Assembly (NCBI RefSeq): GCF_900044055.2
Contig: NZ_FCOX02000034.1
Location: 1-64,000, forward strand
DNA: 64,000 nucleotides
Reading direction: 5' to 3'
Origin: Caballeronia calidae
Lineage (GTDB): Bacteria; Pseudomonadota; Gammaproteobacteria; Burkholderiales; Burkholderiaceae
Part shown: positions 35,914-45,714 of the stretch, in pieces
How the letters are laid out: the number at the start of each line of letters is the position of its first letter
Position numbering within the stretch: position 1 is the first letter of the stretch
Notes under the pieces: generated by a model
What the model was told of the DNA's origin: nothing
Seen by the model: the letters and a program-made list of their open reading frames with translations, nothing else
Databases searched by the model: none
Translations under genes and position numbers: made by a program

Positions 35914-37880
35914 CGTCCGGTCTCGCCGATTGCGCGTGGCGCTTCATCGGCCATCGTCGCGGCGCGTTGCGATTGCGTCGCGCGCCGCCGCACGAAACGC
36001 CGGTCCGCCGCCGCGAGCAGGCCGCCGAGCGCCATCAGGATGCAGCCGCCCCAGATCCAGCGCACGAACGGCTTGATCTGGATGCGCACGGTCCACGCGT
36101 CGCTGCCGGAGGGTTGATCGAGCGCGACATAGAGATCGCGCAGGACGCCCTGATCGATGGCGGCTTCCGTCGTCGGCGTGTTCGACACGAGGAACTCGCG
36201 CTTCTCGGGATTGAGCGTCGCGATGGCGCGGCCGTCGCGCGTCACGCTGATCGTCGCGCGCGTCGCGCGATAGTTCGGGCCGTCGAGCGTACGAACGTCG
36301 TCGAGACGGAAACGATAGCCGCCGACATCGACACTTTGGCCTTTATCCAGACGGGCATCGTGTTCGACGGGAAAGCCCTTCACCATCGTCACGCCGACGA
36401 TGAACACGCCGACGCCCGCGTGCGCGAGCCACATGCCGACGGTCGCGAGCCGCACGCGCTGCCTGCCTTTCACGAGGCGCTCATAGATGCTCGTTGCGAT
36501 CGTCGTGAAGGTCCACGCGGCGAGCAGCAGGCCGAGACTCACGAACGGCCGTGACACGCCGGGCAGGAACGCCGTCGCGATGCTCACGAGCGCGGCCCAG
36601 CGCAGGCGCACGGCGATTTCCGGCAGACGCGCGACTTTCCATCGCGCGAGCGGCCCGATGCCCATCAGGAAGACGGCGGGCGTCATCAGCGGGACGAACA
36701 CGCTGTCGAAGTACGGCGCGCCGACGGAAATCTTGTCGAGGTTGAGCGCGTCGAGGGCCATCGGATAGAGCGTGCCGAGCATCACCGAAGCGGCGGCCAC
36801 GAGCATCAGCAGATTGTTCGACAGAAGCAGCGCCTCGCGCGATACCGCTTCGAACCCCACCGCCGACGATGCCGCACGCGGCGCGCGCCACGCGAAGAGC
36901 GCGAGGCCGCCGCCGCAGAAGAGCGCGAGCAGCGCGAGGATGAACACGCCGCGCGCGGGATCGGATGCGAATCCATGCACCGATGTCACGACGCCCGAGC
37001 GCACGAGGAAGGTGCCGAGCAGCGACAGCGAGAACGCGCAGATCGCGAGCAGCGCGCTCCACGCGCGGAACGCGCCGCGCTTCGCGGTGGCGGCGAGCGA
37101 ATGAATCAGCGCGGTGCCGACGAGCCACGGCATGAACGACGCGTTCTCGACCGGGTCCCAGAACCACCATCCGCCCCAGCCGAGTTCGTAATACGCCCAC
37201 GCGCTACCGAGCATGATGCCGAGCGTGAGGAACATCCACGCGGCCAGCGTCCATGCACGCGAGGCGCGCGCCCACGCGGCATCGAGCTTGCCGTCGAGCA
37301 GCGCGGCGATCGCGAACGCGAACGCGACCGAAAAGCCGACATAGCCCATGTACAGCAGCGGCGGATGGATCACCATGCCGGGGTCTTGCAGGAGCGGATT
37401 GAGGTCGCGGCCGTTCATCGCGGGCGGCATGATGCGCGTGAACGGATTCGACGTCAGCAGCATGAAGAGCAGAAAGCCCGCGTTGATCCAGCTCATCACG
37501 CCGAGCACGCGCGCGGCGAACGGCAGCGGCAGGCGGCGGCCGAACGCCGCGACGGCGATCATCCAGAGCGTGAGCAGCAGCGCCCAGAGCAGGAGCGAAC
37601 CTTCGTGGCCGCCCCAGACCGCCGTGAAGCGATAGATCGCCGGCAATGCCGAATTCGAGTTGCCGATGACATAGAGGACGGAGAAATCGTCGTGAAGAAA
37701 GGACGCCGCGAGACAGCCGAACGCGATCGCGACGAAGCCGAATTGCCCGCACGCGGCGGGCGCGGCGACGCGCATCCATCGCTCGATGCGAAGACGCGCG
37801 CCGAGCATCGGCACGATGCCCGCGACGAGCGCGAGCAGCATCGCGAGAATCAGCGCGAAGTGGCCGAGCTCGGGAATCAT
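35910..37880 (-). CDS. ccmF: Haem lyase CcmF
   Basis: 656 residues, about 15 membrane helices, inner-membrane haem lyase that attaches haem to CxxCH motifs. The WWD-type haem-handling motif is GWGGWWFWDPVENASFMPWL. The N-terminal GHFALILAMLLALVAG and C-terminal periplasmic domain before the last helix are typical, and length is normal for the family (about 650). ATGA overlaps on both sides (ccmE, ccmG). Confidence 0.96.
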   Translation of the reverse strand: MIPELGHFALILAMLLALVAGIVPMLGARLRIERWMRVAAPAACGQFGFVAIAFGCLAASFLHDDFSVLYVIGNSNSALPAIYRFTAVWGGHEGSLLLWALLLTLWMIAVAAFGRRLPLPFAARVLGVMSWINAGFLLFMLLTSNPFTRIMPPAMNGRDLNPLLQDPGMVIHPPLLYMGYVGFSVAFAFAIAALLDGKLDAAWARASRAWTLAAWMFLTLGIMLGSAWAYYELGWGGWWFWDPVENASFMPWLVGTALIHSLAATAKRGAFRAWSALLAICAFSLSLLGTFLVRSGVVTSVHGFASDPARGVFILALLALFCGGGLALFAWRAPRAASSAVGFEAVSREALLLSNNLLMLVAAASVMLGTLYPMALDALNLDKISVGAPYFDSVFVPLMTPAVFLMGIGPLARWKVARLPEIAVRLRWAALVSIATAFLPGVSRPFVSLGLLLAAWTFTTIATSIYERLVKGRQRVRLATVGMWLAHAGVGVFIVGVTMVKGFPVEHDARLDKGQSVDVGGYRFRLDDVRTLDGPNYRATRATISVTRDGRAIATLNPEKREFLVSNTPTTEAAIDQGVLRDLYVALDQPSGSDAWTVRIQIKPFVRWIWGGCILMALGGLLAAADRRFVRRRATQSQRAATMADEAPRAIGETGR

Positions 37881-38332
37881 CGGCGCGTTCCCGTGTTCGT
37901 GTCCGCCGACGCGCGCACTTCGCGCAATGCGCGTTCGAGTTGCGGCGGCGAGTACTTTTCATCGTGCTTCGCGAGGACTTCGTCGGCGTGGAAGCGGCCA
38001 TCCGCGCCGAGCCTGCCTTGCGCGACCACACCGCTGCCTTCGCGGAAGAGATCGGGCAGCGCGCCCGCATAGGTGACCGGAACCGATGCGCGCTCGTCCG
38101 TGACGATGAAGCGCACGGTGCGGCCATCGGCATCGCGCGCGATCGAGCCACGTTCGACGAGTCCGCCCAGCCGGAAACGCTGCGTGCGCGTCTCTTCGTG
38201 CGACGCGATCTGGCTCGGACTCACGAAGAACATCACGTTGGCGCGAAACGCATTGAGCACGAACGCGCACGCAAGCCCCGCGCTCGCGATGCCGAGCGCG
38301 ATGAATGCGAAGCGCCGATGCCGCGTCTTCAT
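37877..38332 (-). CDS. ccmE: Haem chaperone CcmE
   Basis: 151 residues: one N-terminal membrane anchor (about 9-29) and a periplasmic OB-fold. The covalent haem-binding histidine is H123 with Y127 nearby in LAKHDEKYSPP, the classical HxxxY form. Haem loaded by CcmC is passed on to CcmF. The start at 38332 overlaps the ccmD stop (ATGA); the longer frame upstream is spurious. Confidence 0.95.
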   Translation of the reverse strand: MKTRHRRFAFIALGIASAGLACAFVLNAFRANVMFFVSPSQIASHEETRTQRFRLGGLVERGSIARDADGRTVRFIVTDERASVPVTYAGALPDLFREGSGVVAQGRLGADGRFHADEVLAKHDEKYSPPQLERALREVRASADTNTGTRR

Positions 38333-38457
38333 CGGCGCACCTCCGGCCCGCGCAGCGCGCGATGCACGAGCCATGCTTCCGCGGCCATCAGCAGGAACGT
38401 GATCGCCAACGCGGCGGACAGGATCGGATTGGCGATGAGCATCGACAGAGTGTTCAT
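38329..38457 (-). CDS. ccmD: Haem exporter protein CcmD
   Basis: 42 residues, too short for most gene callers: MNTLSMLIANPILSAALAIT followed by FLLMAAEAW and the basic tail HRALRGPEVRR. One membrane helix with a positively charged cytoplasmic tail, as in other CcmD proteins, which help CcmE-haem release from the CcmABC complex. ATGA overlaps with ccmC before and ccmE after fix both ends. Confidence 0.88.
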   Translation of the reverse strand: MNTLSMLIANPILSAALAITFLLMAAEAWLVHRALRGPEVRR

Positions 38458-39197
38458 GCGGCGCGCTCCTCGATGCGTGACGGACGTTCATCGCTCGCGC
38501 GCACGCGTTCGGCGGTGCGCAGGATGACGCGCACCCGCGCAAGCGACACGGCGATCGCATACGACCAGAATCCCGCTGTCATCACGACGATGCCGCATAC
38601 CATCGACTTTTCCATCGCCACGCCGCTGCCGAATCCGAGCGATGGCCCCTGATGCAGCGTGTACCACCATTGCACCGAGAAATAGATGATCGGGATGTTC
38701 ACCACGCCGATCAGCGCGAGCACCGAACACGCACGGTCGGCGCGGCGCGTGCCGTCGATCGCGGCGTGCAGCGCGAGAAAACCCACGTAGAGAAAGAACA
38801 GGATCAGCTCGGACGTGAGGCGCGCGTCCCACACCCACCACGTGCCCCATGTCGGCTTGCCCCACAGCGCGCCGGAGATCAGCGCGATCGCGGTGAAGAG
38901 CGCGCCGGTCGGCGCGAGGGCACGCGCCATCATCGCGGAAAGACGCGCGTTCATCGCGAGATGCAGCGCGCTGTAGACGGCCATCACGAGGTAGATGAAC
39001 ATCGACATCCACGCGGCGGGCACGTGCACGAACATGATGCGGTAGATGTCACGTTGCAATGCATCGGCGGGCGCGATGCCGAGGCCGATCACGAGCCCCG
39101 CCACGATGAACACGACCGACGCGATGCCGAACCACGGCGTCGCGCGCGCGGCGAAGCGTTCGAAGTTGCGTGGAGACGCGTAGCGGAACCAGTTCAT
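38454..39197 (-). CDS. ccmC: Haem delivery protein CcmC
   Basis: 247 residues, six membrane helices. The tryptophan-rich haem motif WGTWWVWD is at 117-124, with the flanking histidines H58 (FVHVP) and H182 (TLHQGP) that hold haem. It loads haem onto CcmE. The start at 39197 lies 5 bases after the ccmB stop; the frame extends upstream through ccmB but is not used. The C-terminal tail of about 30 residues is unusually long and charged. Confidence 0.95.
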   Translation of the reverse strand: MNWFRYASPRNFERFAARATPWFGIASVVFIVAGLVIGLGIAPADALQRDIYRIMFVHVPAAWMSMFIYLVMAVYSALHLAMNARLSAMMARALAPTGALFTAIALISGALWGKPTWGTWWVWDARLTSELILFFLYVGFLALHAAIDGTRRADRACSVLALIGVVNIPIIYFSVQWWYTLHQGPSLGFGSGVAMEKSMVCGIVVMTAGFWSYAIAVSLARVRVILRTAERVRASDERPSRIEERAA

Positions 39198-39202
39198 AGG
39201 CG

Positions 39203-39871
39203 CTATTCCATCGATATGCGTAAAGCCGCCGCGCTCGCCCACGGACACAGCCAGAGCGCGACGCACAGCGCCGCCGCGAGCAGCGAGAAGTTGGCGTTCG
39301 ACCACGCGGCGCTCGCGGCGGGATCGGCCGCGCCGACGCCGAACACGAGCACGGGCACATAGAGCGGCAAGATCAGCAACGCGAGCACGACGCTGCCGCC
39401 GCGCACGCCGAGCGTGAGCGCCGCGCCCATCGAGCCGATCAGCGAGAGCAGCGGCGTGCCGATCAGCAGCGACGCCATCAGCATGACGATCGTGCGCGCA
39501 TCGAGCCCGTATTCGAGCGCGACGACCGGCGCGAGCACGACGAGCGCGAGGCCGGTCGTCAGCCAGTGCGCGGCGATCTTGCCGAGCACGATGCCCGCGA
39601 GCGGTTGCGGCGAAAGCAGCATCTGTTCGAGCGCGCCGCTCGCGAAGTCGTTGCTGAAGAGCTGGCCGGCGGACAGCAGCGCCGCGAACAGCGCGGTGAC
39701 CCACAGCACGCCCGGCGCGATCGCGTGAAGCAGCCTCGGATCGGGTCCGATGCCGAGCGGAAACAGGCTCGACGCGAGCACGAAGAACAGCAGCACGGAC
39801 AGCGTCAGCGTGCGCGAGCGCCAGTTGAGGATCAGTTCGCGGCGGATCACCTGAAGCGTGAGCGCGATCAT
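39203..39871 (-). CDS. ccmB: Haem exporter permease CcmB
   Basis: 222 residues, six membrane helices, CcmB family: LILNWRSRTLTLSVLLFFVL at the N-terminus, DFASGALEQMLLSPQPLAGI in the first loop and MGAALTLGVRGGSVVLALL later. It forms the CcmA2BCD ABC complex. The start at 39871 overlaps the ccmA stop (ATGA). Confidence 0.95.
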   Translation of the reverse strand: MIALTLQVIRRELILNWRSRTLTLSVLLFFVLASSLFPLGIGPDPRLLHAIAPGVLWVTALFAALLSAGQLFSNDFASGALEQMLLSPQPLAGIVLGKIAAHWLTTGLALVVLAPVVALEYGLDARTIVMLMASLLIGTPLLSLIGSMGAALTLGVRGGSVVLALLILPLYVPVLVFGVGAADPAASAAWSNANFSLLAAALCVALWLCPWASAAALRISME

Positions 39872-40491
39872 GCCGCGCTCCGCGCGAGTTGCAGATGCCG
39901 GGTGCGCGCGGCATCGACGGCAAGCGGACGATGCGTCGTCGCGACGAGCGTGCCGCCTTCGCGCAGATGATCGTCGATGCACGCGGCGAACCAGAGCGCG
40001 CCGGTGTCGTCGATGGCGTCGGTGGGTTCGTCGAGCAGCCAGAGCGGCTTGCCCGCGAGCACGAGCCGCGCGAGCGCGACGCGCCTTCTCTGCCCTTGCG
40101 ACAGACGGCTCAGGCGCGTGTGCAGGAGCGGCAGCACGCCGGCGCGGTCGAGCACATCGCGCTCATTGACATGCGCCGCGTGCGCGCCGAGCAAGGCGGC
40201 AAAGCGAAGATTCTCCGCGACGGTCAGTTCGCCGTTGAAGCCGTCGGCGTGGCCGAGATAGGCGAGGTCGTGCCGGAAGCGTGCAGGATCGTCGCGCACG
40301 TTCACGCCGCGCCACGATACGTTGCCCGCGGCGGGCGGCAGCAAGCCCGCGAGCGCGGCGATCAGCGAGCTCTTGCCGCTGCCGTTCGCGCCGTGGATGA
40401 GCAAGGCCGCGCCGCCATCGACGCATAGATCCACGCCCGCCACGATGGTGCGGCTGCCGCGCATCACGTCGAGTTGCCGGGCGCTGAGCAT
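39868..40491 (-). CDS. ccmA: Haem exporter ATP-binding protein CcmA
   Basis: 207 residues, single ABC ATPase. Walker A GANGSGKS (34-41), signature LSQGQ (130-134), Walker B LWLLDEP (150-156). Its ATP hydrolysis drives release of haem-loaded CcmE. It lies 39 bases after napC, the largest gap inside the nap-ccm unit. A separate ccm promoter there cannot be excluded, but no promoter is obvious. Confidence 0.95.
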   Translation of the reverse strand: MLSARQLDVMRGSRTIVAGVDLCVDGGAALLIHGANGSGKSSLIAALAGLLPPAAGNVSWRGVNVRDDPARFRHDLAYLGHADGFNGELTVAENLRFAALLGAHAAHVNERDVLDRAGVLPLLHTRLSRLSQGQRRRVALARLVLAGKPLWLLDEPTDAIDDTGALWFAACIDDHLREGGTLVATTHRPLAVDAARTRHLQLARSAA

Positions 40492-40530
40492 CGATGCCTC
40501 CTCTCTCGTCGATAGCGCTGGCCGCCGCGC

Positions 40531-41136
40531 TCACTGCTTCTTCCGGTCATCGATCTCCTGAGCCTTCGCCATGTCGGGCAGTTCATGCGCGATGCCCTTG
40601 TGGCAATCGATGCACGTCTTTTCCCCCGTCTCCAGGAAACGTTGATGCGCCTCCTGCGCGCGCGGACTCTGCCGCGTGAAGTCCATGTACTGGAACGAAT
40701 GACAGTTGCGGCATTCGAGCGAATCGTTGGCCTTGAAACGCGACCATTCGTGCTCGGCCAGTTCGAGCCGCTTGTCGAGGAATTTCTCGCGCGTGTTCAC
40801 GGTGCCGAAGATCTTCGCCCACACTTCCTTCGACGCCTGCATCTTGCGCGCGATCTTGTCCGTCCAGTTATGCGGGACGTGGCAGTCCGAGCACTTCGCG
40901 TGCACGCCCGTGCGATTGCTGAAGTGGATCGTGTTCTTCAGCTCGGCATAGGTGTTGTCGCGCATCTCGTGACAGCCGGTGCAGAAGACTTCGGTGTTGG
41001 TCAGCTCCATCGCCGTGTTGAAGGCGCCCCAGAAAATCACGCCCGCAACGAAGCCGCCCAGCGTCAGAAAGCCGAGGCTGTAGTACAGGCTCGGCCTTCG
41101 GATGGTGATCCAGTAGCGCTTGATCAGTGCCCACAT
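40531..41136 (-). CDS. napC: Tetrahaem cytochrome c NapC
   Basis: 201 residues, NapC/NirT family: one N-terminal membrane anchor (about 17-38) and four CxxCH haem sites at C52 (CTGCH), C82 (CSDCH), C142 (CRNCH) and C175 (CIDCH). It takes electrons from membrane quinol and passes them to NapB/NapA in the periplasm. It needs the Ccm proteins encoded immediately downstream. Confidence 0.97.
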   Translation of the reverse strand: MWALIKRYWITIRRPSLYYSLGFLTLGGFVAGVIFWGAFNTAMELTNTEVFCTGCHEMRDNTYAELKNTIHFSNRTGVHAKCSDCHVPHNWTDKIARKMQASKEVWAKIFGTVNTREKFLDKRLELAEHEWSRFKANDSLECRNCHSFQYMDFTRQSPRAQEAHQRFLETGEKTCIDCHKGIAHELPDMAKAQEIDDRKKQ

Positions 41137-41145
41137 GATGGTCGC

Positions 41146-41631
41146 TCATCGTTTCTGTTTCTTGGATGCCGGCTGCTGCCTGATATCTTCGACGGCGACG
41201 AACGTATTACCGATCAGCAGCTTGGTGTCGGCCTGCGGAACGTGGCATTGCGTGCAGAAATAGCGGCGCGGCGACAGATGCCCGGACACGCTGCCGTCGC
41301 GGTCCATGTAATGCGAAATCGCGACGGGCACGGCGCCGCTCTCTTCGACGCGGCTGCGCGCATGACACGCGAGACAGCGGTTCGCGTTCTTGTCGACCTG
41401 GTAGTTGTCGATCTTGTGCGGGATCGTCGGCGGCTGCTGCGCATAGTTGAGGCCCCGTATCACGTCCTTGTTTTCGGTCGGCGCCATGAGCGGCGGCTTA
41501 GGCTCCGTGTCGAGCGGCGCCGTGCCGCGCAATGCGTCGTGGAACGGCACATCGGGGACCGTGGGCTGCGCGATCGCGAGCGCGGCCAGCGCGGTGAGCG
41601 ATGCGATGACGACGGCGATGAACGTGCGCAT
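41146..41631 (-). CDS. napB: Dihaem cytochrome c NapB, periplasmic nitrate reductase small subunit
   Basis: 161 residues with a signal peptide (about 1-21) and two CxxCH sites at C86 (CLACH) and C126 (CTQCH). The distal histidines of NapB appear in IPHKID and ISHYMDRDG. It transfers electrons from NapC to NapA. It lies 9 bases from each neighbour. Confidence 0.97.
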   Translation of the reverse strand: MRTFIAVVIASLTALAALAIAQPTVPDVPFHDALRGTAPLDTEPKPPLMAPTENKDVIRGLNYAQQPPTIPHKIDNYQVDKNANRCLACHARSRVEESGAVPVAISHYMDRDGSVSGHLSPRRYFCTQCHVPQADTKLLIGNTFVAVEDIRQQPASKKQKR

Positions 41632-41640
41632 GGCGTGCTC

Positions 41641-44127
41641 CTAGGCCCTGACGATCTTGACCGCGCACTTCTTGAAGTCGGTCTGGAACGAGATCGGATC
41701 GGTGGCGTCGAGCGTCACTTTGTTGATGAGCTGGCTCGAATCGAACCACGGCACGAACACAAGCCCGCGCGGAGGTTTGTCGCGGCCGCGTGTTTCGACG
41801 CGCGTGAGCATCTCGCCGCGCCGCGAGATCACGCGCACTTCCACGCCGCGCCGGATGCCGAGCGCCTTCGCGTCGTCGGGATGCATGAAGCACACCGCAT
41901 TCGGGAACGCGCGATAGAGCTCGGGCACGCGACGTGTCATCGAGCCGGAATGCCAGTGCTCGAGCACACGCCCGGTGGCGAGCCAGAACGGATATTCCTT
42001 GTCCGGCGATTCGGCGGGCGGCTCGTAGGGCAGCGCGTAAATCACCGCGCGGCCATCCGGATTGCCGTAGAACTGCCAGCCCGTGCCGGCCTTCACGTAG
42101 GGATCGGTGCCTTCCTTGTAGCGCCAGCGCGTCTCCTTGCCATTGACGACCGGCCAGCGGATGCCGCGCGCCTGGTGATAGTCGTCGAACGGCGCGAGAT
42201 CGTGGCCGTGTCCGCGGCCGAAGCTCGCGTATTCCTCGAACAATCCCTTCTGTATGTAGAAGCCGAACGCCGCGGCTTCGTTGTTGCGATACTTCGGGTC
42301 CACTTGCGACGCGGGAAACTTGTCGACCTGGCCGTTGCGATACAGCACGTCGTAGAGCGTCTTGCCCTTGTATTCCGGCTTCTTCGCGATCAGCTCGGCG
42401 GGCCAGACTTCCTCGACCTTGAAGCGCTTCGAGAATTCGACGATCTGCCAGAGATCCGAATGCGCGCCGCCGGGCGCCTGCACCATCTGATGCCAGAATT
42501 GCGTGCGCCGCTCGGCGTTGCCATACGCGCCTTCTTTCTCGACCCACATCGCGGACGGCAGGATCAGGTCGGCGGCGACGGCCGTGACCGTCGGATACAC
42601 ATCCGACACGACGACGAAATTCGATTCCTTGCGATACCCCGGCAAGCCCTCGTTGTTCATGTTCGCGGCGGCCTGCATGTTGTTGTTGACCATCACCCAG
42701 TAGGCGTTGAGCTTGCCGTCGTGCAGCATGCGGTTTTGCAGCACGGCATGAAAGCCCGGCTTGTCGGGGATGGTTCCCTCCGGCAGCTTCCAGATATGCT
42801 CCGCTTCCTCGCGATGCTTCGGGTTGGTCACGACCATGTCGGCGGGCAGCCGGTGCGAGAACGTGCCGACTTCGCGCGCCGTGCCGCACGCGGAAGGCTG
42901 TCCGGTCAGCGAGAACGGACTGTTGCCCGGCGTGGAGATCTTGCCCGTCAACAAGTGCAGGTTGTAGACCATGTTGTTGGCCCACGTGCCGCGCGTGTGC
43001 TGATTGAAGCCCATCGTCCAGAAGGAGACGACTTTCGTCTTCGGGTCCGCGTACAACTGCGCGAGCTGGTCGAGCTTGCTCTTCGGCACGCCCGAGAGCT
43101 TCGTCACGTAAGCCGCGTCGTAGCGCGAGACGAACTGCGCGAATTCGTCGAAGGTGATCGGCTGCGAGCCGTTCGGATCGCCGGCGTTCTTCGCCGCCTT
43201 CTGCAGCGGATGATCGGGCCGCAAGCCGTAGCCGATATCCGTGTTGCCCTTTTTGAAGACCGTGTGCTTGTCGATGAACTCGCGATTCACCTTGCCGTTC
43301 TTGATGATGTAATTCGCGATGTAGTTCATGATCGCGAGATCGGACTGCGGCGTGAAGATGATCGTCTCGTCGGCGAGATCGAACGAGCGGTGCTCGAACG
43401 TCGATAGCGTGACGACGCGCACGTCCGGGCTCGAAAGCCGCCGCGCCGTGACGCGCGTCCACAGCACCGGATGCATCTCGGCCATGTTGGAGCCCCACAG
43501 CACGAAGGCATCGGTTGCCTCGATGTCGTCGTAGCAGCCCATCGGCTCGTCCATGCCGAAGGTCCGCATGAAGCCCGTCACGGCCGAGGCCATGCAGTGC
43601 CGCGCGTTCGGATCGATGTTGTTGCTGCGAAAGCCCGCTTTCATCAGCTTGACCCCCGCGTAGCCTTCCCACACGGTCCATTGCCCCGAGCCGAACATGC
43701 CGATGGCCGTCGGCCCTTTCTCTTTCAGCACGCGCTTGAACTGCTCGGCCATCACGTTGAACGCGACGTCCCACGACACGGGCAGGAACTCGCCGTTCTT
43801 GTCGAACTTGCCGTCCTTCATGCGCATGAGCGGCGTGGTCAGGCGGTCCTGGCCGTACATGATCTTCGACAGGAAGTAGCCCTTCACGCAGTTGAGCCCG
43901 CGATTGACTTCGGCCTGCGGGTCCGCTTGCGTCGCGACGACCTGGTTGCCCTTCACGCCGACGAGCACGCCGCAGCCGGTGCCGCAGAAGCGGCAGGGCG
44001 CCTTCGACCACTTGATGTCGTCGCCGCCCTGCGCGACGGCTTCCATGCCGGGCAGCGTGATGCCCGCGGACGCGGCGGCCGTGGCGGCCGCCGTCTGCTT
44101 AATGAACGCGCGACGAGTCAGTTTCAT
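41641..44127 (-). CDS. napA: Periplasmic nitrate reductase catalytic subunit NapA
   Basis: 828 residues. Tat signal peptide with twin arginines R5-R6 in LTRRAFIKQ, cleaved near residue 32. A [4Fe-4S] cluster is bound by C45, C48, C52 and C80 ([15 protein letters not shown]) and molybdenum by C178 in [10 protein letters not shown]. It binds bis-MGD and reduces nitrate to nitrite in the periplasm. The length is normal. It overlaps the end of napD by 29 bases, fitting tight co-translation with its Tat-signal chaperone. Confidence 0.98.
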   Translation of the reverse strand: MKLTRRAFIKQTAAATAAASAGITLPGMEAVAQGGDDIKWSKAPCRFCGTGCGVLVGVKGNQVVATQADPQAEVNRGLNCVKGYFLSKIMYGQDRLTTPLMRMKDGKFDKNGEFLPVSWDVAFNVMAEQFKRVLKEKGPTAIGMFGSGQWTVWEGYAGVKLMKAGFRSNNIDPNARHCMASAVTGFMRTFGMDEPMGCYDDIEATDAFVLWGSNMAEMHPVLWTRVTARRLSSPDVRVVTLSTFEHRSFDLADETIIFTPQSDLAIMNYIANYIIKNGKVNREFIDKHTVFKKGNTDIGYGLRPDHPLQKAAKNAGDPNGSQPITFDEFAQFVSRYDAAYVTKLSGVPKSKLDQLAQLYADPKTKVVSFWTMGFNQHTRGTWANNMVYNLHLLTGKISTPGNSPFSLTGQPSACGTAREVGTFSHRLPADMVVTNPKHREEAEHIWKLPEGTIPDKPGFHAVLQNRMLHDGKLNAYWVMVNNNMQAAANMNNEGLPGYRKESNFVVVSDVYPTVTAVAADLILPSAMWVEKEGAYGNAERRTQFWHQMVQAPGGAHSDLWQIVEFSKRFKVEEVWPAELIAKKPEYKGKTLYDVLYRNGQVDKFPASQVDPKYRNNEAAAFGFYIQKGLFEEYASFGRGHGHDLAPFDDYHQARGIRWPVVNGKETRWRYKEGTDPYVKAGTGWQFYGNPDGRAVIYALPYEPPAESPDKEYPFWLATGRVLEHWHSGSMTRRVPELYRAFPNAVCFMHPDDAKALGIRRGVEVRVISRRGEMLTRVETRGRDKPPRGLVFVPWFDSSQLINKVTLDATDPISFQTDFKKCAVKIVRA

Positions 44128-44446
44128 CGGCGATGTCCTCGTTGAGCGAATCGGCGTGTTCGTGATGCTGATAGACGAGCGCGGTGCTCACGACACCGGG
44201 TATCGACTGCACCGCTTGCAGTTGTTCGGCGACACAGGAGGAGCGATCGCTTTCGAGCGTGAGGACGATCCTGCCCTCGGCGCTCGAACCGTGCACCTGA
44301 GCGCCGGGCAAAGCGGCGAGCGCATCGGCGACGCGTTGCAAGGCTTCTATTCGCGCGTATACAACGACGCCGGCGATATGAAACTCGCAAGACGTGTCCG
44401 TCTCGTCGTCGTAACGGGCGTTGGCATTGACGGGCATGTGCTCCAT
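44099..44446 (-). CDS. napD: NapA signal-peptide chaperone NapD
   Basis: 115 residues, ferredoxin-like fold of the NapD family: [40 protein letters not shown] and [15 protein letters not shown]. It binds the NapA Tat signal peptide until cofactor loading. An N-terminal extension of about 20 residues and an acidic tail make it longer than the usual ~90. An alternative start is at 44437. It overlaps napA by 29 bases. Confidence 0.92.
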   Translation of the reverse strand: MEHMPVNANARYDDETDTSCEFHIAGVVVYARIEALQRVADALAALPGAQVHGSSAEGRIVLTLESDRSSCVAEQLQAVQSIPGVVSTALVYQHHEHADSLNEDIADETDSSRVH

Positions 44447-44471
44447 TTAATTTAAATAATCGCGAAGCTCG

Positions 44472-44630
44472 TTAATGATGCGGCGGGCCGCCAATCAGCA
44501 TTTGGTAGAACCAGACCGCGAATCCGTAAGCGGCAATGATCATGACCGTGAGCACGGGAACCATGACGACGGTCAGAAACAGAAAGCTGCGCAACTCTTC
44601 GGATTTCCGTATTTCGTCTTTCTCATCCAT
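44472..44630 (-). CDS. napE: Small membrane protein NapE
   Basis: 52 residues with a charged N-terminus (MDEKDEIRKSEELRSF) and one membrane helix (FLFLTVVMVPVLTVMIIAAY onward), followed by WFYQMLIGGPPHH. This matches the short NapE family. The role is unknown but it is a regular first gene of nap operons. The start at 44630 was chosen on family length; the frame remains open upstream to 44852 without protein character. Confidence 0.88.
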   Translation of the reverse strand: MDEKDEIRKSEELRSFLFLTVVMVPVLTVMIIAAYGFAVWFYQMLIGGPPHH

Positions 44631-44968
44631 GGGCGCGTCAGATCTCGGTTGGCGTATGTAGGGGCCAGCTCGAAAGATGACTTCATTGTTGGTATAAGGA
44701 ATGCATCTTTTCAAGTCCAAAATGACGATCGATGTCGCGCGGCTCATGGAATAGCCGATTGAATCCGGTCGCGCGAACGTAACGGAATCCGCTGCAATGA
44801 GCGCGCGTCGTTTCGCGTTATTGAACGTGGTGCAATGCAATGAAGGATGCAAGCGCGCGAAGTAATCGGGCGTTTCATCTTTTGGAGAGCGCTTTAGCTA
44901 TGATCTGAGAGCCGCCCTTCCGTCTGATGTATAGAATTCGGGCAACTTCAAAACGTGCGACACGCATC
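44631..44968. other. Divergent control region upstream of napE
   Basis: 338 bases without a supported gene. It should hold the nap promoter and that of the plus-strand gene at 44969. The stretch 44685-44720 is AT-richer than its surroundings. I found no FNR/ANR box of good quality here, unlike between cyoA and narK1. Confidence 0.5.
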
Positions 44969-45403
44969 ATGCCGACCAAGCTCGAATTCGCGACACCGGA
45001 AGGGCGCCTCTCTCTGTCCATCAACGACGTGCAGTTCATGGCCTACGACGCAGGCGAACTCGCCATGCGCTCTACGCGCGATTTCGTCGAGCGCATGCGA
45101 TCCATCGGATTCGGCGAACTTGCCGAGACTTACGCGCGCCTGCTTGCGCAGAACAAAGTGTCGGTCATGGAGCTGCGTGAAGCGCGAGAGGAAGCGCAAG
45201 CATCGATGGATAACAGGGACGAGTGCGTCCAGGTCGCGGAGCGAATCATGCCTCGGCTGGAGCAGCTTCGCGAGACTATCTCGCGTACGCAAGTCGAAAT
45301 GCGCGCGAACGTGGAGCGGATGTCGGCGCTTTCAGCGGCATGCGACCGCGCGTTGCGTCAGATTCCGGGTTATCGTCCGCCGAGCCGATATACGAAGTCC
45401 TGA
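44969..45403 (+). CDS. Hypothetical protein with predicted coiled coil
   Basis: 144 residues from the start at 44969; the frame opens at 44927 but those residues look non-coding. N-terminal part (MPTKLEFATPEGRLSLSIND) may be a small beta element. The remainder is strongly helical and charged with heptad-like spacing (KVSVMELREAREEAQASMDN and ERIMPRLEQLRETIS), suggesting a coiled coil. No recognised family. It is divergent from nap and unlinked to other genes. Confidence 0.6.
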   Translation: MPTKLEFATPEGRLSLSINDVQFMAYDAGELAMRSTRDFVERMRSIGFGELAETYARLLAQNKVSVMELREAREEAQASMDNRDECVQVAERIMPRLEQLRETISRTQVEMRANVERMSALSAACDRALRQIPGYRPPSRYTKS

Positions 45404-45435
45404 TCGATCGCGCGCATTCGTCTCGACTGCGCACA

Positions 45436-45714
45436 TTACTGCGCGCAGGACGCCTCTCCCCCATGAGCCGTCTTGCCGAAGCGCTGCAGGACATAGCTCT
45501 CGACCACGAGATAGAGATCTGCTTCGCGCGGCCGCGTTCCCCAGCGGCTATTGCCTGCCACCGATGCCACCGTGAACCACGAGTGCGGTGGAAACGATTC
45601 GACGCGCAACGCGCCGCGTTCGAAGATCCTGAGGCGCCCCGTATCGATATGGAACTCGGCGCTGACCGCGCCGCCCGGCAAATCGATGCTCGCCGTGATT
45701 GCCTTCGCCTTCAT
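45436..45714 (-). CDS. Small hypothetical protein
   Basis: 92 residues, predicted mostly beta (MKAKAITASIDLPGGAVSAE, then FHIDTGRLRIFERGALRVES and ADLYLVVESYVLQRFG), with GAGAGAGCGAGACC before its start as a weak ribosome binding site. I do not recognise the family. A longer plus-strand frame covers the same DNA but is arginine-rich and looks like a shadow. Confidence 0.55.
   Translation of the reverse strand: MKAKAITASIDLPGGAVSAEFHIDTGRLRIFERGALRVESFPPHSWFTVASVAGNSRWGTRPREADLYLVVESYVLQRFGKTAHGGEASCAQ

Noticed and set aside
40585-43407. 940-codon plus-strand frame opposite napA, napB and napC
   Set aside because: Antisense shadow; the minus-strand genes carry intact haem, molybdenum and Tat motifs.
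44631-44968. FNR/ANR box upstream of napE
   Set aside because: No sequence close to TTGATNNNNATCAA was found by eye.
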